From: Prorocentrum cordatum
Taxonomy: Eukaryota; Sar; Dinophyceae; Prorocentrales; Prorocentraceae
Assembly: GCA_963575745.1 (NCBI GenBank)
Contig: CAUYUJ010022525.1
Span: forward strand, 27,501 to 67,597
DNA: 40,097 nucleotides
Direction: 5' to 3'
The notes under the pieces were generated by a model, which was not told where the DNA came from, ran no database searches, and was given only the letters and a program-made list of their open reading frames with translations. Of this stretch, positions 11,045 to 20,644 are shown piece by piece (the stretch's first letter is position 1; every line of letters begins with the position of its first letter). Made by a program: the position numbers and the translations under genes.

Positions 11045-11485
11045 AAGTTGACAACGGTTTGACAGATGGAGGGCGGGTGGTTTTCAAAATGTGGCTCTCG
11101 CCGTAGCGCCGCGCACATTCATTATACACATATGCGAGACCTTCTCGGATTGAGTGCGGGTGGTTTTCAACATGTGGCTCTCACATCAGCGACTCTTACA
11201 TTCGTCTTAAAAGTTCTCAAGAGTGTCACGAATTGAGGGAGTGTGGTTTTCAAAATGTGGCTCTCGCATTCGCGCCGCGCATACTTGTTGTTTTTGTTCA
11301 AAGCTTGCAAGCGTTTCACGGATTGCGGGCGGGTGGTTTGAAAATGTGGTTTTCGCCGTCGCGCCGCGCACATTCGTTTTTAAAGTTCGCAAAAGCTTGA
11401 CGGATTGATCGCGGCTCCTTCTCTCAAAATGTGGCTCTCGCTTCATCGCCCGGCACATCTCGTAACAATTTCGCAAGAGTTCCAC
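11045..11485. repeat. 85-bp minisatellite, five copies
   Basis: GTGGCTCTCG within TTTTCAAAATGTGGCTCTCG recurs at 11091, 11174, 11257, 11346 (as GTGGTTTTCG) and 11431, spaced 83, 83, 89 and 85 bases. Each copy also has a GCGCCGCGCACATTCG-like block and an AGTT..CAA.AG.TT block. No coding sequence is evident. Confidence 0.85.
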
Positions 11486-11499
11486 CATTCACGGTGGAC

Positions 11500-11670
11500 G
11501 TACCAAAAATGGTGCTGTGGACCGAGTCATGATTGTCGGGACGCCACAGTTACGTTGATTCGCAGTGTTAAAGTCCCAGGAATGGTGTTCTGGCCCAATT
11601 CATGATCGCCAAGACGTCACATCAGGTTAATGTGTGGCGTTGAGGTCCTGACAATACGGTTTTGGCACGC
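11500..11670. repeat. 73-bp repeat, two copies
   Basis: AATGGTG.T.TGG.CC...TCATGAT.G.C..GACG.CAC is found at about 11508 and 11581, a period of about 73 bases. Nothing else is recognised here. Confidence 0.6.
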
Positions 11671-11804
11671 TTCCGGATGTTTTAGACGGCTGCCCCCCAA
11701 CGGGCTCCCTCATTGGGAATGAACCTTTGTAGAAGCATATGAAGAGGGAGCTTTGAGGAAGGGTGTATTCCAACATCGTTGATGCGTGTTGGGTTTACAC
11801 TGGT

Positions 11805-12378
11805 CTTCCTCCTGCTCCTCCTCCTCCTCCTCCTGCTCCTCCTCCTTCTTCTCCACCTCCTCCTCCTCCGCCTCCTCCTCCTCCTCGTCCTCCTCCTCCT
11901 CGTCCTCCTCCTCCTCGTCCTCCTCCTCCTCGTCATCCTCCTCGTCCTCCTCCTCCTTGTCCTCCTCCTCCTCCTCCTCCTCCTCCTCCTGCTCCATCTC
12001 CTCCTCGTCCTCCTCCTCCTGCATCTCCTCGTCCTCCTCCTCCTCCTCCTCCTTATCCTCCTCCCCCTTCCCCTCCTCCTCCTCCTCCTCCTCCTTCTTC
12101 TTCTCGCCCAGCACAGAAGGGCCGGGAGAACCTCCAGCGCATCAGGCGAGGTCTCTTCTCTGGCCATGGTGGCCCTGCGACCCCCGTTTTGGAGGTTGCC
12201 GCCAGCCGGGTGCGGCGCGATCAGGCGCGGCGCATGGTGCCTGGCGCCTTGTACGCTGCGTAGTGTCCACTGCCACGGAGATGGGCGCCCAGGACACTCC
12301 AGAACACTCCTCCTCCTCCCCCTCCTCCCTTGGCCCTGTCTCTCCTCCCTGGCCTCCTCCTCGTCGTCCTCCTCCTCC
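11805..12378. repeat. (TCC)n tracts upstream of LINE copy 2
   Basis: A 300-base TCC/TCG tract (11805-12110) is followed by about 190 bases of mixed sequence, then a second shorter tract (12310-12378). The second tract ends exactly where a DinoSL-like relict and the second LINE begin. Open frames of Ser, Leu, Pro, Glu or Arg runs here are repeat artefacts. Confidence 0.88.
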
Positions 12379-12399
12379 TTAGCCATTTTGCGCCCGAAG
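12377..12399 (+). other. Possible DinoSL relict at the 5' side of LINE copy 2
   Basis: CC.TAGCCATTTTG is followed by a diverged tail ending GAAG. Eleven consecutive bases (TAGCCATTTTG) and both flanks agree with the dinoflagellate spliced leader; the 3' GGCTCAAG part has diverged. It lies between a TCC tract and the first LINE coding region. Confidence 0.45.
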
Positions 12400-12503
12400 C
12401 TGTTTCAGCCTGGAGAGGCAGTTGCGGCGTTTCGACCACCAGATTTCAGAGTGGCCACGGTGGTCAGAGCCAGGTGCCCGCTCGTCAGTCCCAGGCGATC
12501 TAG

Positions 12504-13485
12504 TGGCAGTGCAATTCTTGCCATGCACAGAATGGAGCGAAGTACAAATTCTGTTAGAAGTGCTGGAAGCAGCGCGGCGGCCGGAGCCCCCAGCCCAAGC
12601 CTCCCGCCTGCAACGGCAGCGCGTCGAGCCAGCCCGAGCCAGACCAGTCCAACGACGAGAAGCACGCCCAACTCGCGCAGCTCCGCGCACGGCTGGGTGA
12701 GCTGCGCCGTATCGCCGAGGACCCGCTGCTGGCTGGCAAACTCAACGCGCAGGTGGCCGCCCTCGAGGAGCAGGTCGCCTCAGCCCAGGCCGACCTTGAG
12801 ATCAAGATACCACGCTGCTTCACGGAGTGCCGCATCGTCAGGGACCGCAGCCGTGTGGCAGATCAGAAGGAGAAGCGCGAGGGCCGCATCGCCGACATCG
12901 AGGCGGATATGGCCAAGCAGCAGAAGGCGCTCACCGACGAGAAGGCGGTGTCGAGCGCCTCACCCAGAAGCTGGGCACGCTCAGCGCGAAGATCGGCGAG
13001 CTGTTGGTACCTTCGCCGGGGAATGGCTGGAAATCGGCGGTGGAGTTCTTGCAGCAGGCTGCCAAGTGCTTGGGAGACGGCCACGCCAAGGATCAGAAGC
13101 TGGAGGACGCGCTGGCCCACGCCCTCGCCAAGGCGAAGGAGGAGGAGGAGGAGGAGGAGGAGGAGCGGCTCTCCGCCGCCGAGAAGGCAGCTGCCGAAGC
13201 GAATGCCATGGAGGCGGATGCCGGCAACGCCAGCAGCCAAGCCAGGTTTCCAGCGGCCGCACCAAGCGCCGCGAGCTCGACAGCGGGGCCATCGCCAAGG
13301 AGGGCCTCTTTGAGTTCACCACCGAGAGCAGCGAGGCCGTCATCAAGAAGGTGCTCCTCGCAGGCGGCGTCTCTGACGAGCAGGCTGATCAGCATTTTGG
13401 TTATCTTAAGGTGCTGCTGGATGGGCTCGAAAGCGGACACACCCTCAGCATCAGCAAGGCTCAGTGGATACCGCGATGTGAGTAG
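12504..13485 (+). pseudogene. LINE copy 2: RanBP2-type zinc finger and coiled-coil N-terminal region
   Basis: WQCNSCHAQNGAKYKFC followed by .KC is a W-x-C-x2-C-x10-C-x2-C finger, a type common at the N terminus of dinoflagellate LINE proteins and probably RNA-binding. An in-frame TAG (12555-12557) breaks the second Cys pair. After it comes a heptad-rich segment (LAQLRARLGELRRIAEDP, VAALEEQVASAQADLEIKI). At about 12955 the reading moves to another frame (RLTQKLGTLSAKIGELL), which carries a Glu tract from a GAG run (13138-13165). At about 13260 it moves again (RRELDSGAIAKEGLFEF...GVSDEQADQHFGYLKVLLDGLE). Three frames and a stop make this a pseudogene. Confidence 0.7.
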
Positions 13486-15125
13486 CAAGTACTGCCACAC
13501 AAGCTACAGCGCTTCTACACCGTGAATGCCAACACGGTGGGCACGCTGGAGCGCGTCATGAACAGCATCAAGTTCACCGACTCCGCAGGGGTCAGAATGG
13601 CACAAGAACTTCAAGCAGATGCCGCCAAGCTCGACGACTTCCGCGCACGCATGCACAAGCAGGGCTGGCGCATTGGGCTGGCTGGCAACACCAGAACATC
13701 GGGGGGGTGGAGCGCGGGAGTCCTCATTGCGGCTCTATGTAGTCATGGGTTCGACTATGCGAGGCGCGGCGTCGACACCTGGGACATCTCTCCGAAGGGC
13801 CCCGCGGGCCGCCTTGCCATCGCGTCGGGGGGCGCGGCGCTGCAACAGGGCTTGCTGCGCGGCGGCGTCTACCTTTGGAACAGCGAGGGCTCCGCCACAC
13901 GCAACCAGCAGATCCTGCCCAAGTGGGCGCCCGCCGTGGAGGCCGCGCGGCAGGCGTGGATGCTGGGCGGGGGCTTCAACATGGACCCGTCCGACCTGCA
14001 CGCCTCGGGGCTGCTGGGCAGGATGAAGGGTAGCATCGTGCGTGACCAGCAGACGGGCTCCTGCGGCGCGGGAGGAGAGGCAGGAGTGCGCAACACCAGT
14101 GACTATCTCATCGTCTCCACGAGCCTGGCCGTGGGACCGCTGACGGCGACGGCGCTGGAGGGCTTCAACGTGGCGCCCCACCTGCCAGTCAGGAAGGAGA
14201 TCGCGCAGATGGGCTCCCGTAGCAGGAAGCCCTACAAGCTCACCGCACCCAAGCGGTGGCCCATCAAGCTGCCCGTGGGCTGCGCCGCACCGCCTACGCC
14301 GCGGCCGAGGCCCTTCGCCAGGGCGGGAAACCACGAGCGGGCGGACATCGACGAGCACTGGGGCAACGCGGGGCAGGCGCACGAGAGCCACCTCAACCGC
14401 TTCTTTAATTTCGACGGCGACGAGCTCGCCACGCGCATGGGCCACTTCGAGCTGCCCAAGTACAAATGGCAGGACATCGAGGTCCCTGCCGCCGCGGAGG
14501 CCACCGCCGTGCGGGCGTGGGCCGAGGGCGCCGAATGGCTGGCCCGCAACCTCAAGCACCTGCACGACAGCGCCTCGGCAAGGATCGCCAAGGGCCCTCC
14601 CAATCACCCCATCGCGATGCCGCTCTTCGCTAAGCGCGCGCCCGACCAGGAGGCCACCCGCAGCGACGAGGACGACGGCGACACGCCGGCGCCCATCCAG
14701 GAAGGGGGGCACCCCGGGGAGGGCGCCGACGCGACCATCAGTTGGAACACCACCAACTGGCCTGACATCGCGAGCACGCCAGGCTACGTCACCGCCGACG
14801 CGACGACCGATTGCGAGCTCCACTACGTCTTCTGCATGACCAAGCTGCTGGACCTCGCCAGCCGCCGCAGCTGGTTGGCATTACACCGCGCCTCGACCGC
14901 CAGCTGGCGTCGATGGGTGCGCGCGCATGGACAGCGAGGCGCGGGGGCCATCCACCGGCGGGCGAAACCCACCAGCCCGTGGACACCGCAGGCGACCGCA
15001 GGCGTTTCGCAGGACTTGGAGGACCACGCGCTCGTGCACCCCCAGGCCGGTGCCGACAGTGCGCTGGAGGGCTGGGAACGCATTTGGGGCGACGAGCTGA
15101 ACGGGCAGACCCCCTGGCCCAAAGA
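13486..15125 (+). pseudogene. LINE copy 2: endonuclease domain and linker, with an altered active-site motif
   Basis: One frame is open from 13522 to about 15125. It opens with VNANTVGTLERV, the first strand of an AP-type endonuclease with its Asn. It then shows GGWSAGVLIA, a LNSEG-like strand, LGGGFNMDPSDLHASG (about 13963-14010), TSDYLIVS (14098-14121) and APHLPVR (14172-14192). The Asp/His near the end are kept, but GG-D-FN reads GG-G-FN, a single A-to-G change in the metal-binding Asp codon. This predicts a nicking-dead enzyme. The rest is a linker (NWPDIASTPGY, a Trp-rich segment) leading to the RT. The frame is lost near 15127. Confidence 0.78.
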
Positions 15126-15126
15126 C

Positions 15127-15916
15127 TGGCTTGGGCGAGGCCGACTGGCACCCTCGCCAGTGGCAGTTGGGCGGCTACGCTGGAGCAGCGCGCGTCGCCA
15201 GCGTGCTGAACGCCACGGAGGCGGGTGCCCCGTGGCCCGCGGCGCAGGCCGCCATCCTGTTCCACTTGCTGGCCAAGCCGAGCGGTGGCCACCGCAATCT
15301 CGGACTCATGCCCTATTTGGCGAGGCTGTGGGAGACCATCCGCACGCCGTGCGCGCGGAGCTGGGAGACCAAGAACAGGCGAGACTACGACTGGGCAGCC
15401 CGAGGCAGGTCCAGCGAGAGGGCGGCTTGGATGCAGGCACTGTTCTGCGAGTCCACGGCCGCCCTGGATCTCGACTATGCCGTCGCGTACTTCGACCTGG
15501 TCAAATACTTCGAGTTCGTGGCCCACGCGAAGGCGTGGGAGGCGGGGCTGCACTGGGGCTTCAACCGCGCCATCCCGCGGGCCACCCCGTGGATTTTGCC
15601 CCGCGGTGCGCAGGGCCGTCCTGGGGGACTGCTACGCCGAGGGCCGACGATGGGCGCGCGGCATCGTCGCGGGCAGCCGGTTCGCGCCTCCTTCGCCAAG
15701 CTGGACTGGGTCGTTCAGGCCTTTCCGCGGGCGCTGGCTTGCTTCATTTTCGACAACCTGGCGGTGGCCGCGCGCGGACTGAGGGGGTTCGTGACCTACT
15801 GGCGCACCGCGCTGGTGAGAACGCGTTGCGCACGTTCGAGCAGACCCTGGACGTGCAAGTATCCAAGGGCGCGCAGGGCAAGACAGCCACCGTGACATCG
15901 GCGCCCGCTCTCCACC
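15127..15916 (+). pseudogene. LINE copy 2: reverse transcriptase palm
   Basis: Conserved blocks: LLAKPSGGHRNLGLMPYLARLWE, then YDWAARGRSSERAAWMQAL, then motif A FDLVKYFEFVAH (about 15489-15525). At about 15600-15690 the reading moves to another frame for VLGDCYAEGRRWARGIVAGSRFAP, then returns for AKLDWVVQAF and motif C CFIFDNLAVAARG (about 15740-15780). Motif C reads FDN where FDD/YVDD is expected. A further shift gives ALRTFEQTLDVQVSKGAQGKTATVTS. The coding sequence then stops dead at the terminal inverted repeat of the inserted element. Confidence 0.8.
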
Positions 15917-15961
15917 CCTTGAGCACCCAATGCGCCAATATATTGCAAACACCAATATATT
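15917..15961 (+). repeat. Left terminal inverted repeat (45 bp)
   Basis: Begins CCTTGAGCACCCAATGC, continues through two AATATATT cores separated by CAAACACC, and matches the reverse complement of 25381-25425 at 41 of 45 positions. Mismatches are at element positions 10, 18, 20 and 29. Further AATATATT palindromes lie just inside, at about 15987 and 16011. Confidence 0.88.
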
Positions 15962-16073
15962 TGCTCTTAGCGAAAACCCATGTTCGAATATATTCGCTCG
16001 CGGCGGGCGCCAATATATTGGTACGCTTTCCTATGTTGTGTTCGACATGATCCCTCATGGTTGCGCGATGTCA

Positions 16074-16116
16074 CCCCTTGCTAGGGGAAGAGCTTCCTGC
16101 GACCCCTTCAAAGGGG
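16074..16116 (+). promoter_or_regulatory. Twin CCCC/GGGG hairpins before element gene 1
   Basis: CCCCTTGCTAGGGG (16074-16087) and CCCCTTCAAAGGGG (16103-16116) are small perfect inverted repeats 15 bases apart. A pyrimidine-rich stretch follows, then a DinoSL-like sequence and the first ATG. The same pair recurs before genes 2, 3 and 4, so it probably belongs to the outron, the RNA removed at trans-splicing. Function is inferred from position only. Confidence 0.6.
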
Positions 16117-16142
16117 CACTTCCTTTTCCCTTATTTTTTATG

Positions 16143-16161
16143 CATCCACTTTTGCTCAAAC
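16143..16161 (+). other. Degenerate DinoSL relict / trans-splice site, gene 1
   Basis: ATCCACTTTTGCTCAAA resembles the 3' part of the spliced leader (GCCATTTTGGCTCAAG) with a few changes. It lies 28 bases before the gene 1 ATG. Weak alone; supported by similar relicts at the same position before the other three genes. Confidence 0.4.
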
Positions 16162-16188
16162 GCGAGTGGCAGCAGGCGTTGCGTTGAG

Positions 16189-17670
16189 ATGGGGGGCGCT
16201 TCTAAGGAGAAGCCGCGCGTCTACCGCACTTGCCAGCTCGGCGATGAGGCCATGGTTGACTTGGTGAAGCGGCGCGTGTCATTGATCGAGAAGAACTACA
16301 TCAATGGCACAACGGAGCAGATCATCAAGGATAACATGCCGTTCTTGTTGGATGCGTGCCAGGCGTCGCAGCGGTTGCTCCACAGCGCTCACGAATGCCA
16401 TCGTTTCGCAGAAGACGCACCTCGCGGCAGAGGAAGCGAAGCGCTGGGCCACTGAGATGAGCAGGTGCGTCAGCTACGTAGTGAACAAGTTCAGGAGCGC
16501 CGTGACCGCGGAGAAGCTGGATCACTACACGAGGACCCTCGGAGATGCGATGAACTTGGAGTGCGGTCGTACTTCTTCTGGCAAAAAGAAGGAGACGCCA
16601 CGCAGTGACGTCGTCGAGAGCACCTCCGAGGATGACACTCGTGCCGAGAGCTCGGCCCCAGCCGCGAGCGCACCACGCAGTCCAGACGCAAGTCACAAGC
16701 TGATCAAGGAGCTATATGGGATTTCTCCACCGCCCAAGGCGAAGACCAAGAAGGACGAAGTGCGCGGCCCGCTCGTCGTTTTCTCAAGCCAGGAGGTGAT
16801 GGAGTCACCTGCGCGCCCTTCCGCTGCACCTGCCGCTTCTAGCTCTGCGAAGAAGGTCACTTTTCACCTCCTCTCCATCCCTTTCTGCTGCCTGCTAATT
16901 TCTCCTGCTGTGATCATCCTCTTCTATCCGTCCAACTCATCCGTCTTCTTTATCACAGGTGGCGTGGTACGACTGGAACTCCGACCCGCCGTCCATGGTC
17001 GTTGCTGATGAGTCGGGCCAGGAGACGCGCATGCCGCTGTCAGCAGGCGAGATGGGTTTTTTGATCGCACGCGCGCCTGGTGGGGGCAAGATCGAGACAG
17101 ACCAGTCCAACGCCTTGCTCGTTGCCCATGCTGAGGGGCGGAAGAAGCGGGAGGCCCAAGAGAAGGAGGCGCTGACGAAACCTGACAAACAAAACAATGA
17201 AGAACAAGTGTATGAAAGCAGCCAGGAAGCGCCCTGCTGCAGCGATGAAGGGACCTCCCAGGAAGCGCCCAGCCCGCGCGAAGGCTGCCAGCGAGGATTC
17301 GGACGGAGAAGAAGGCGGCGGGCAGGAAAACGAAGAGGAGGAGGAGGAGGAGGAGCAGCAGGACGCGGGAGGCGGTGGCGACGACGAGGCGGAGGACGAG
17401 CTAGCCGACGAAGCAGTTGGAGGCGCTGTCGACGGGCGCGATTATCACCTTGACTGTTACAAGAGGGACTACAGGATGGGGATCAAACTGCGGCACGGGA
17501 AGAATAATCAGCTATGCTCGTTCGGAGGCGCCGCTGCGAGGGGCAAGGTGTCGAAGGAGGAGCTGTTGGACATCGGCAGGCAGGTGTGCGAGCAGCTCAA
17601 GGAGGGCACGATTGCTGAGACGAAGGCTGCTGCGCGGGGCGCTGTGGACGCTCTGATGGAGGAGCTGATC
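16189..17670 (+). CDS. Element gene 1: Lys/Pro- and Glu-rich protein with a conserved C-terminal block, two exons
   Basis: The ATG at 16189 starts MGGASKEKPRVYRTCQLG and follows the relict by 28 bases. Exon 1 reads through a helical region, changes frame near 16377 (one-base indel), continues TNAIVSQKTHLAAEEAKRW, and ends at KK before a GT-AG intron (16856-16958). Exon 2 starts VAWYDWNSDPPSMVV. Another frame change near 17200 leads into a KRPAAAMK basic stretch, a Glu tract and a compact C-terminal block (YKRDYRMGIKLRHG, LCSFGGAAARGKVSKEELLDIG, EGTIAETKAAARG). I have seen GI(R/K)..(H/F)G..(N/S)Q..SFGG-type blocks in unannotated dinoflagellate proteins but know no function. The basic and acidic tracts could suit a DNA-binding accessory protein. 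The 3' end is unresolved near 17670, where an ATC/CTC tract begins. Confidence 0.55.
16856..16958 (+). other. GT-AG intron of element gene 1 (103 bp)
   Basis: Donor GTCACTTTT after codon AAG, a pyrimidine-rich body, acceptor TTTATCACAG before GTGGCGTGG. It is phase 0 on both sides and joins KK to VAWYDWN. It has no twin hairpin. Confidence 0.7.
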
Positions 17671-17836
17671 GATGGAATTATCCTAATCCTCCTCCTCATC
17701 ATCATCACGATCATCATCACCATCATCAGCACATATCGTCATCTTACGCAGCGCTTCCCCTCTGTCAGGGGCTCGCCATCTCATCTCTTCACGCTATTAT
17801 ATAATGTTTACATCCCCTCCACCAGGGCGTCGCGAA

Positions 17837-17870
17837 CCCCTTGCTAGGGGACGCGCCCCTTCATTCGGGG
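17837..17870 (+). promoter_or_regulatory. Twin CCCC/GGGG hairpins before element gene 2
   Basis: CCCCTTGCTAGGGG (17837-17850) is identical to the first hairpin before gene 1. A second, CCCCTTCATTCGGGG (17856-17870), follows five bases later. Then come GTTTATTTTCAG and a DinoSL-like relict. Confidence 0.6.
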
Positions 17871-17904
17871 GAACCGCAGCAAGAGATTTCGATTGTTTAT
17901 TTTC

Positions 17905-17927
17905 AGTGCAGCCGTTTGCGGCTCAAG
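17905..17927 (+). other. DinoSL relict / trans-splice site, gene 2
   Basis: After TTTTCAG comes TGCAGCCGTTTGCGGCTCAAG. AGCC, TTT and the terminal GGCTCAAG match the spliced leader; the middle is diverged. It lies about 45 bases before the ATG of gene 2 and directly after a good acceptor-like TTTTCAG. Confidence 0.55.
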
Positions 17928-17971
17928 GCGATCGAGCCCGCGAGGCTCACGAGAAGGCTTTCTTTCGCGCA

Positions 17972-20411
17972 ATGGCGAAATCCGCTCTTGTGCTCGCGGC
18001 GCTCGCCGCATGGCTCGCTTCGCAGGGGGCGGAGGCCGCGAGTCTTGGAAACAAATCAGGAGGTTCGGATGTCAGGGGCGAGATGGGGGTCAGGGAATTC
18101 AGAAACCAAAGTTTTCTAAGAGAAACCTTCTCCCTCCAGGAACTCCTTGGGTAGAGCCAGAGAAGAGCGAGGGCGCGCGCCAACCCTCCCCCCCCCCCCC
18201 ATCCCTCAGGCGATGATCGCTGCCAGCGGATCTGCTCCGGGAGGCAGCGGCGGCGACCAGTGGGGCGATCCTCCGCGGAAGCGTCATCTCGATGACGCGA
18301 AGGGCGCTGGGTCGGAAGCAAAAGTTTACCCCTTGCTCGGGGGCGCCTCTTCAATCGAGGATTTTTTCGTCCTCCCCCCCTTTCCCCCCCCCAGGGCGAC
18401 GCGACCGCCGTCTCAGACGAGGAGGGGGGGGATGAGGCTGAGATGCTGAGGGATCTCAGGGAGAAGCGGTGCACGAGGGCTCCAACAAGGCCGTTCTTGC
18501 GCACGGACAAGATCCAGCTGTGTAAGACGTGCTGCAGGCGCACGTGGGTCTTCACGTGCGCGTCGCGTTCCTGCCAGGAGCACCGCGCCAACCGCTGGTG
18601 GACGGAGCGGGGCTTCATCTCCACGGGAGGTCGCCGCTATCGCGGCCGCAAGTCGGAGGCCGAGCGCGCCAGGTGGCCCCCATGGGAACCCAATATTCTG
18701 CGCGCCCACTGGAAACCTAAGTTTGACATGCTAAACCTTTCTTGTCACCAGAGTTTGGTATGGAAAGCTATTCGCAGTTTTTCAATTCCAGTTTCTGTTC
18801 TTGCAGGGTTCTTCCTCCTCCTCCTCCTTCCTCCTCCTCCCTCCCCTCTTCCTCCCCCTCTCCTTCCTTCTCCTCCTCTTCCTCCTCCCCTTCTCTTCCT
18901 CCTCCTCATCCTCCTCCACCTCCTCCTCCTCCCTCCCTCCCTCCCTCCCCCCTTCCCCCTCTTCACATCCGTTTCCTTTTCTCATCCTCCTCCGCCTCCT
19001 CCCTCCGCCCGCCTCCTTTCCCTTCCTTTCTCTTCCTCCTCCTCCTCGTCCTCCTCCTCCTCCCCTCCTCCCCTCTTCCTCCTCCACCGTCTCCTCCCCC
19101 TGCCCCCCCCCCTTTCCCCCTCCCAGGTGGCAGCGGCAGAGGATGGACAGGGGCGAGCAAGCTCTCGCGAACGCCACCGGGGGCGCGATGGGGATCAGGA
19201 AATAAAGCACCGTTGCGCTAGGGGACGCCAAAACAGCTCTACGATAAGATTCCCCTTTGCTAAGGGTGCAAACATCCCTACTTGTGTCAATGGCCCCCAG
19301 CTAGGGGCACATTGTCCGCAATCCCCAGGGCTTGGCCGAGGGAGCAGGAGGAGGCGCGGAAGCAGGAGCTGCAGGCGCGCATCCAGCGACGCAGCCTGCG
19401 ACGCAGGAGACAGGAATGCAGGCCGAGATCTGCGAGGGGGCCCCGCTCAGCCCAGAGGCGGACGCAGGCGACGCCAGCGGCGCTGAGACGGAGGAGCTCA
19501 ACAAGAGAGGGCGCGCAATCCTGAAGAGGCTGAGGAGGGGGGGGCGCGAGAGAGCGGCTGCGCGCGAGGAGAAGGAAAGGGGGGCTCTGCAGGAGCAGGC
19601 GCGGAGGGGCGAGGAAGCAGCCCGACGACGCGAGGAAGCAGTTCTTCAGCGACAAGACGAAGAGAGGAAGGAAGCAGCCAGGCAGGCGGAAGAAAGGGAG
19701 ATTCAAGCGAAAACCGACGAGAGGAGGAGGAGAGCAGAGATGACGAGGCAAGTCCTGCGCGTCTTGGAACAAGCAGAGGTGAGTGACGCTAGCAGAGCAG
19801 CCAAAGCTTTCCAACGAATCGAGCAGGAGCGAAAAGAGGCGGAGGAGTTTGAAAAACAGAGGCAACAGGAAGAAGAGGAGGCTGCGGCGATGAGGCTGCA
19901 AGAGGAGGAAGCCAGGAACGCAGCCGAAGAAAATCGGAAACGCAAGCAGGAAGAGGACAGGCGCGCCGAGCGAGAACGCAAGAAAAAGAGAGCTGGCGCC
20001 ATGCGCGGGGGAGGCGGGGGCAGTTGCGCAAGCACTGCGAGTCCGCTGGAGGTGGCGACGGCGGCTTCTATGGCCACGGCGGCTGCGGAGCAGGAGGGGG
20101 CTGGCGCAAAGAGGCGGCAGAAAGAGGAGAACAACAGGGAGGCTGCAGAGGAGCGGAGACTGGCGCAAGCAGAGCAGGCCCGCACGGCAGCGGAAGAGAG
20201 GAAGAAGAAGGAAGAGGACGACGCGAGGGCAGAAGCCGAGAGGAAGCATACAGAGGATTCCGATCGGAAGGCGGAGGAGGAACGGAAGAATCGCGAGGAG
20301 GACCAGCGGGAGAAAGACGAGGAGGGGAAGCGGAAGAAAGACGAGGACGCCCAGGCGAAGAAGGGCGGGGGCAAGAAGGACGGCAAGAAGGGCGGCCGCA
20401 AGGGGAACTAG
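17972..20411 (+). CDS. Element gene 2: Cys-cluster protein with a long C-terminal coiled coil, several exons
   Basis: The ATG at 17972 begins MAKSALVLAALAAWLAS, a hydrophobic leader that could be a signal or anchor. After a probable intron (ending about 18209) comes MIAASGSAPGGSGGDQWGD, then a 71-bp intron with exact phase, then GDATAVSDEEGGDEAEML and a compact Cys region (LCKTCCRRTWVFTCASRSCQ, then EHRANRWW) that could bind zinc. A polypyrimidine intron occupies roughly 18810-19132. The last exon (19329-20411) encodes Ala/Glu/Arg/Lys-rich heptads for about 350 residues, ending GKKDGKKGGRKGN and TAG. The exon structure between 18720 and 19329 is uncertain. No family name is recognised. A coiled coil plus basic tail suggests oligomerisation or a structural role. 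Confidence 0.55.
18324..18394 (+). other. 71-bp GT-AG intron containing twin hairpins
   Basis: Donor GTTTACCCC after codon AAA, acceptor CCCCCAG before GGCGACGCG, phase 0. Two inverted repeats, CCCCTTGCTCGGGGG (18329-18343) and CCTCTTCAATCGAGG (18346-18360), fill the 5' half and a pyrimidine tract fills the 3' half. They match the hairpins found upstream of the four genes. Confidence 0.75.
18812..19132 (+). repeat. (TCC/CT)n polypyrimidine tract, probable intron
   Basis: Some 320 bases of C and T ending TTTCCCCCTCCCAG, immediately before sequence of normal composition. This fits an expanded intron in gene 2; the donor (near 18720-18810) is not certain. Confidence 0.6.
19252..19308 (+). repeat. 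Twin hairpins in the last intron of gene 2
   Basis: CCCCTTTGCTAAGGG (19252-19266) and GCCCCCAGCTAGGGGC (19293-19308) precede the acceptor ATCCCCAG (to 19328) of the coiled-coil exon. This is the third intragenic position of the pair in this element. Confidence 0.55.
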
Positions 20412-20644
20412 GGCCGCGATGCTTTTCCTTGAGAGTCGTCGCCACTCCTGTAGTGGATCTGTCTCCCTCCCACGCATTACACTTGCGCGCCCTCCCCCCC
20501 CCCGCCCCCCCTCCCAGAGGACGACTTCCTCGTGTGCGGCGCGAAGGAGGCCTGAGACCCGCGGTGGGTTTCGCATCCATATCTACGACAGTCGTTGCAC
20601 GCTGGCTGCGTCTGGGAGCTCGCTCAGCTGGGTCACAGAAAACA

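Larger units (their letters stand above)
12377..15916 (+). mobile_element. LINE copy 2, 5' part (interrupted by the 9.5-kb element)
   Basis: In order: a zinc-finger/coiled-coil region, an endonuclease and a reverse transcriptase, all on the plus strand. The continuation (RT tail, RNase H, C-terminal Cys motif) is found 9.5 kb downstream at 25426-27335. The reading just left of the insertion (GKTATVTSAPALHP) and just right of it (DAQGHAIAV) fit the consecutive post-RT sequence of this LINE type. The two parts are therefore one copy split by a later insertion. Several frameshifts and stops show the LINE itself is degenerate. Confidence 0.82.

Noticed and set aside
15911-15916. CCAC as target-site duplication of the 9.5-kb element
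   Set aside because: CCACC on the left and CCACG on the right agree over only four bases in C-rich sequence; not convincing.
17972-18025. Secreted protein predicted from the hydrophobic start of gene 2
   Set aside because: A hydrophobic start is real, but the following Cys-cluster and coiled-coil exons in a transposon make secretion doubtful. Kept only as a description.
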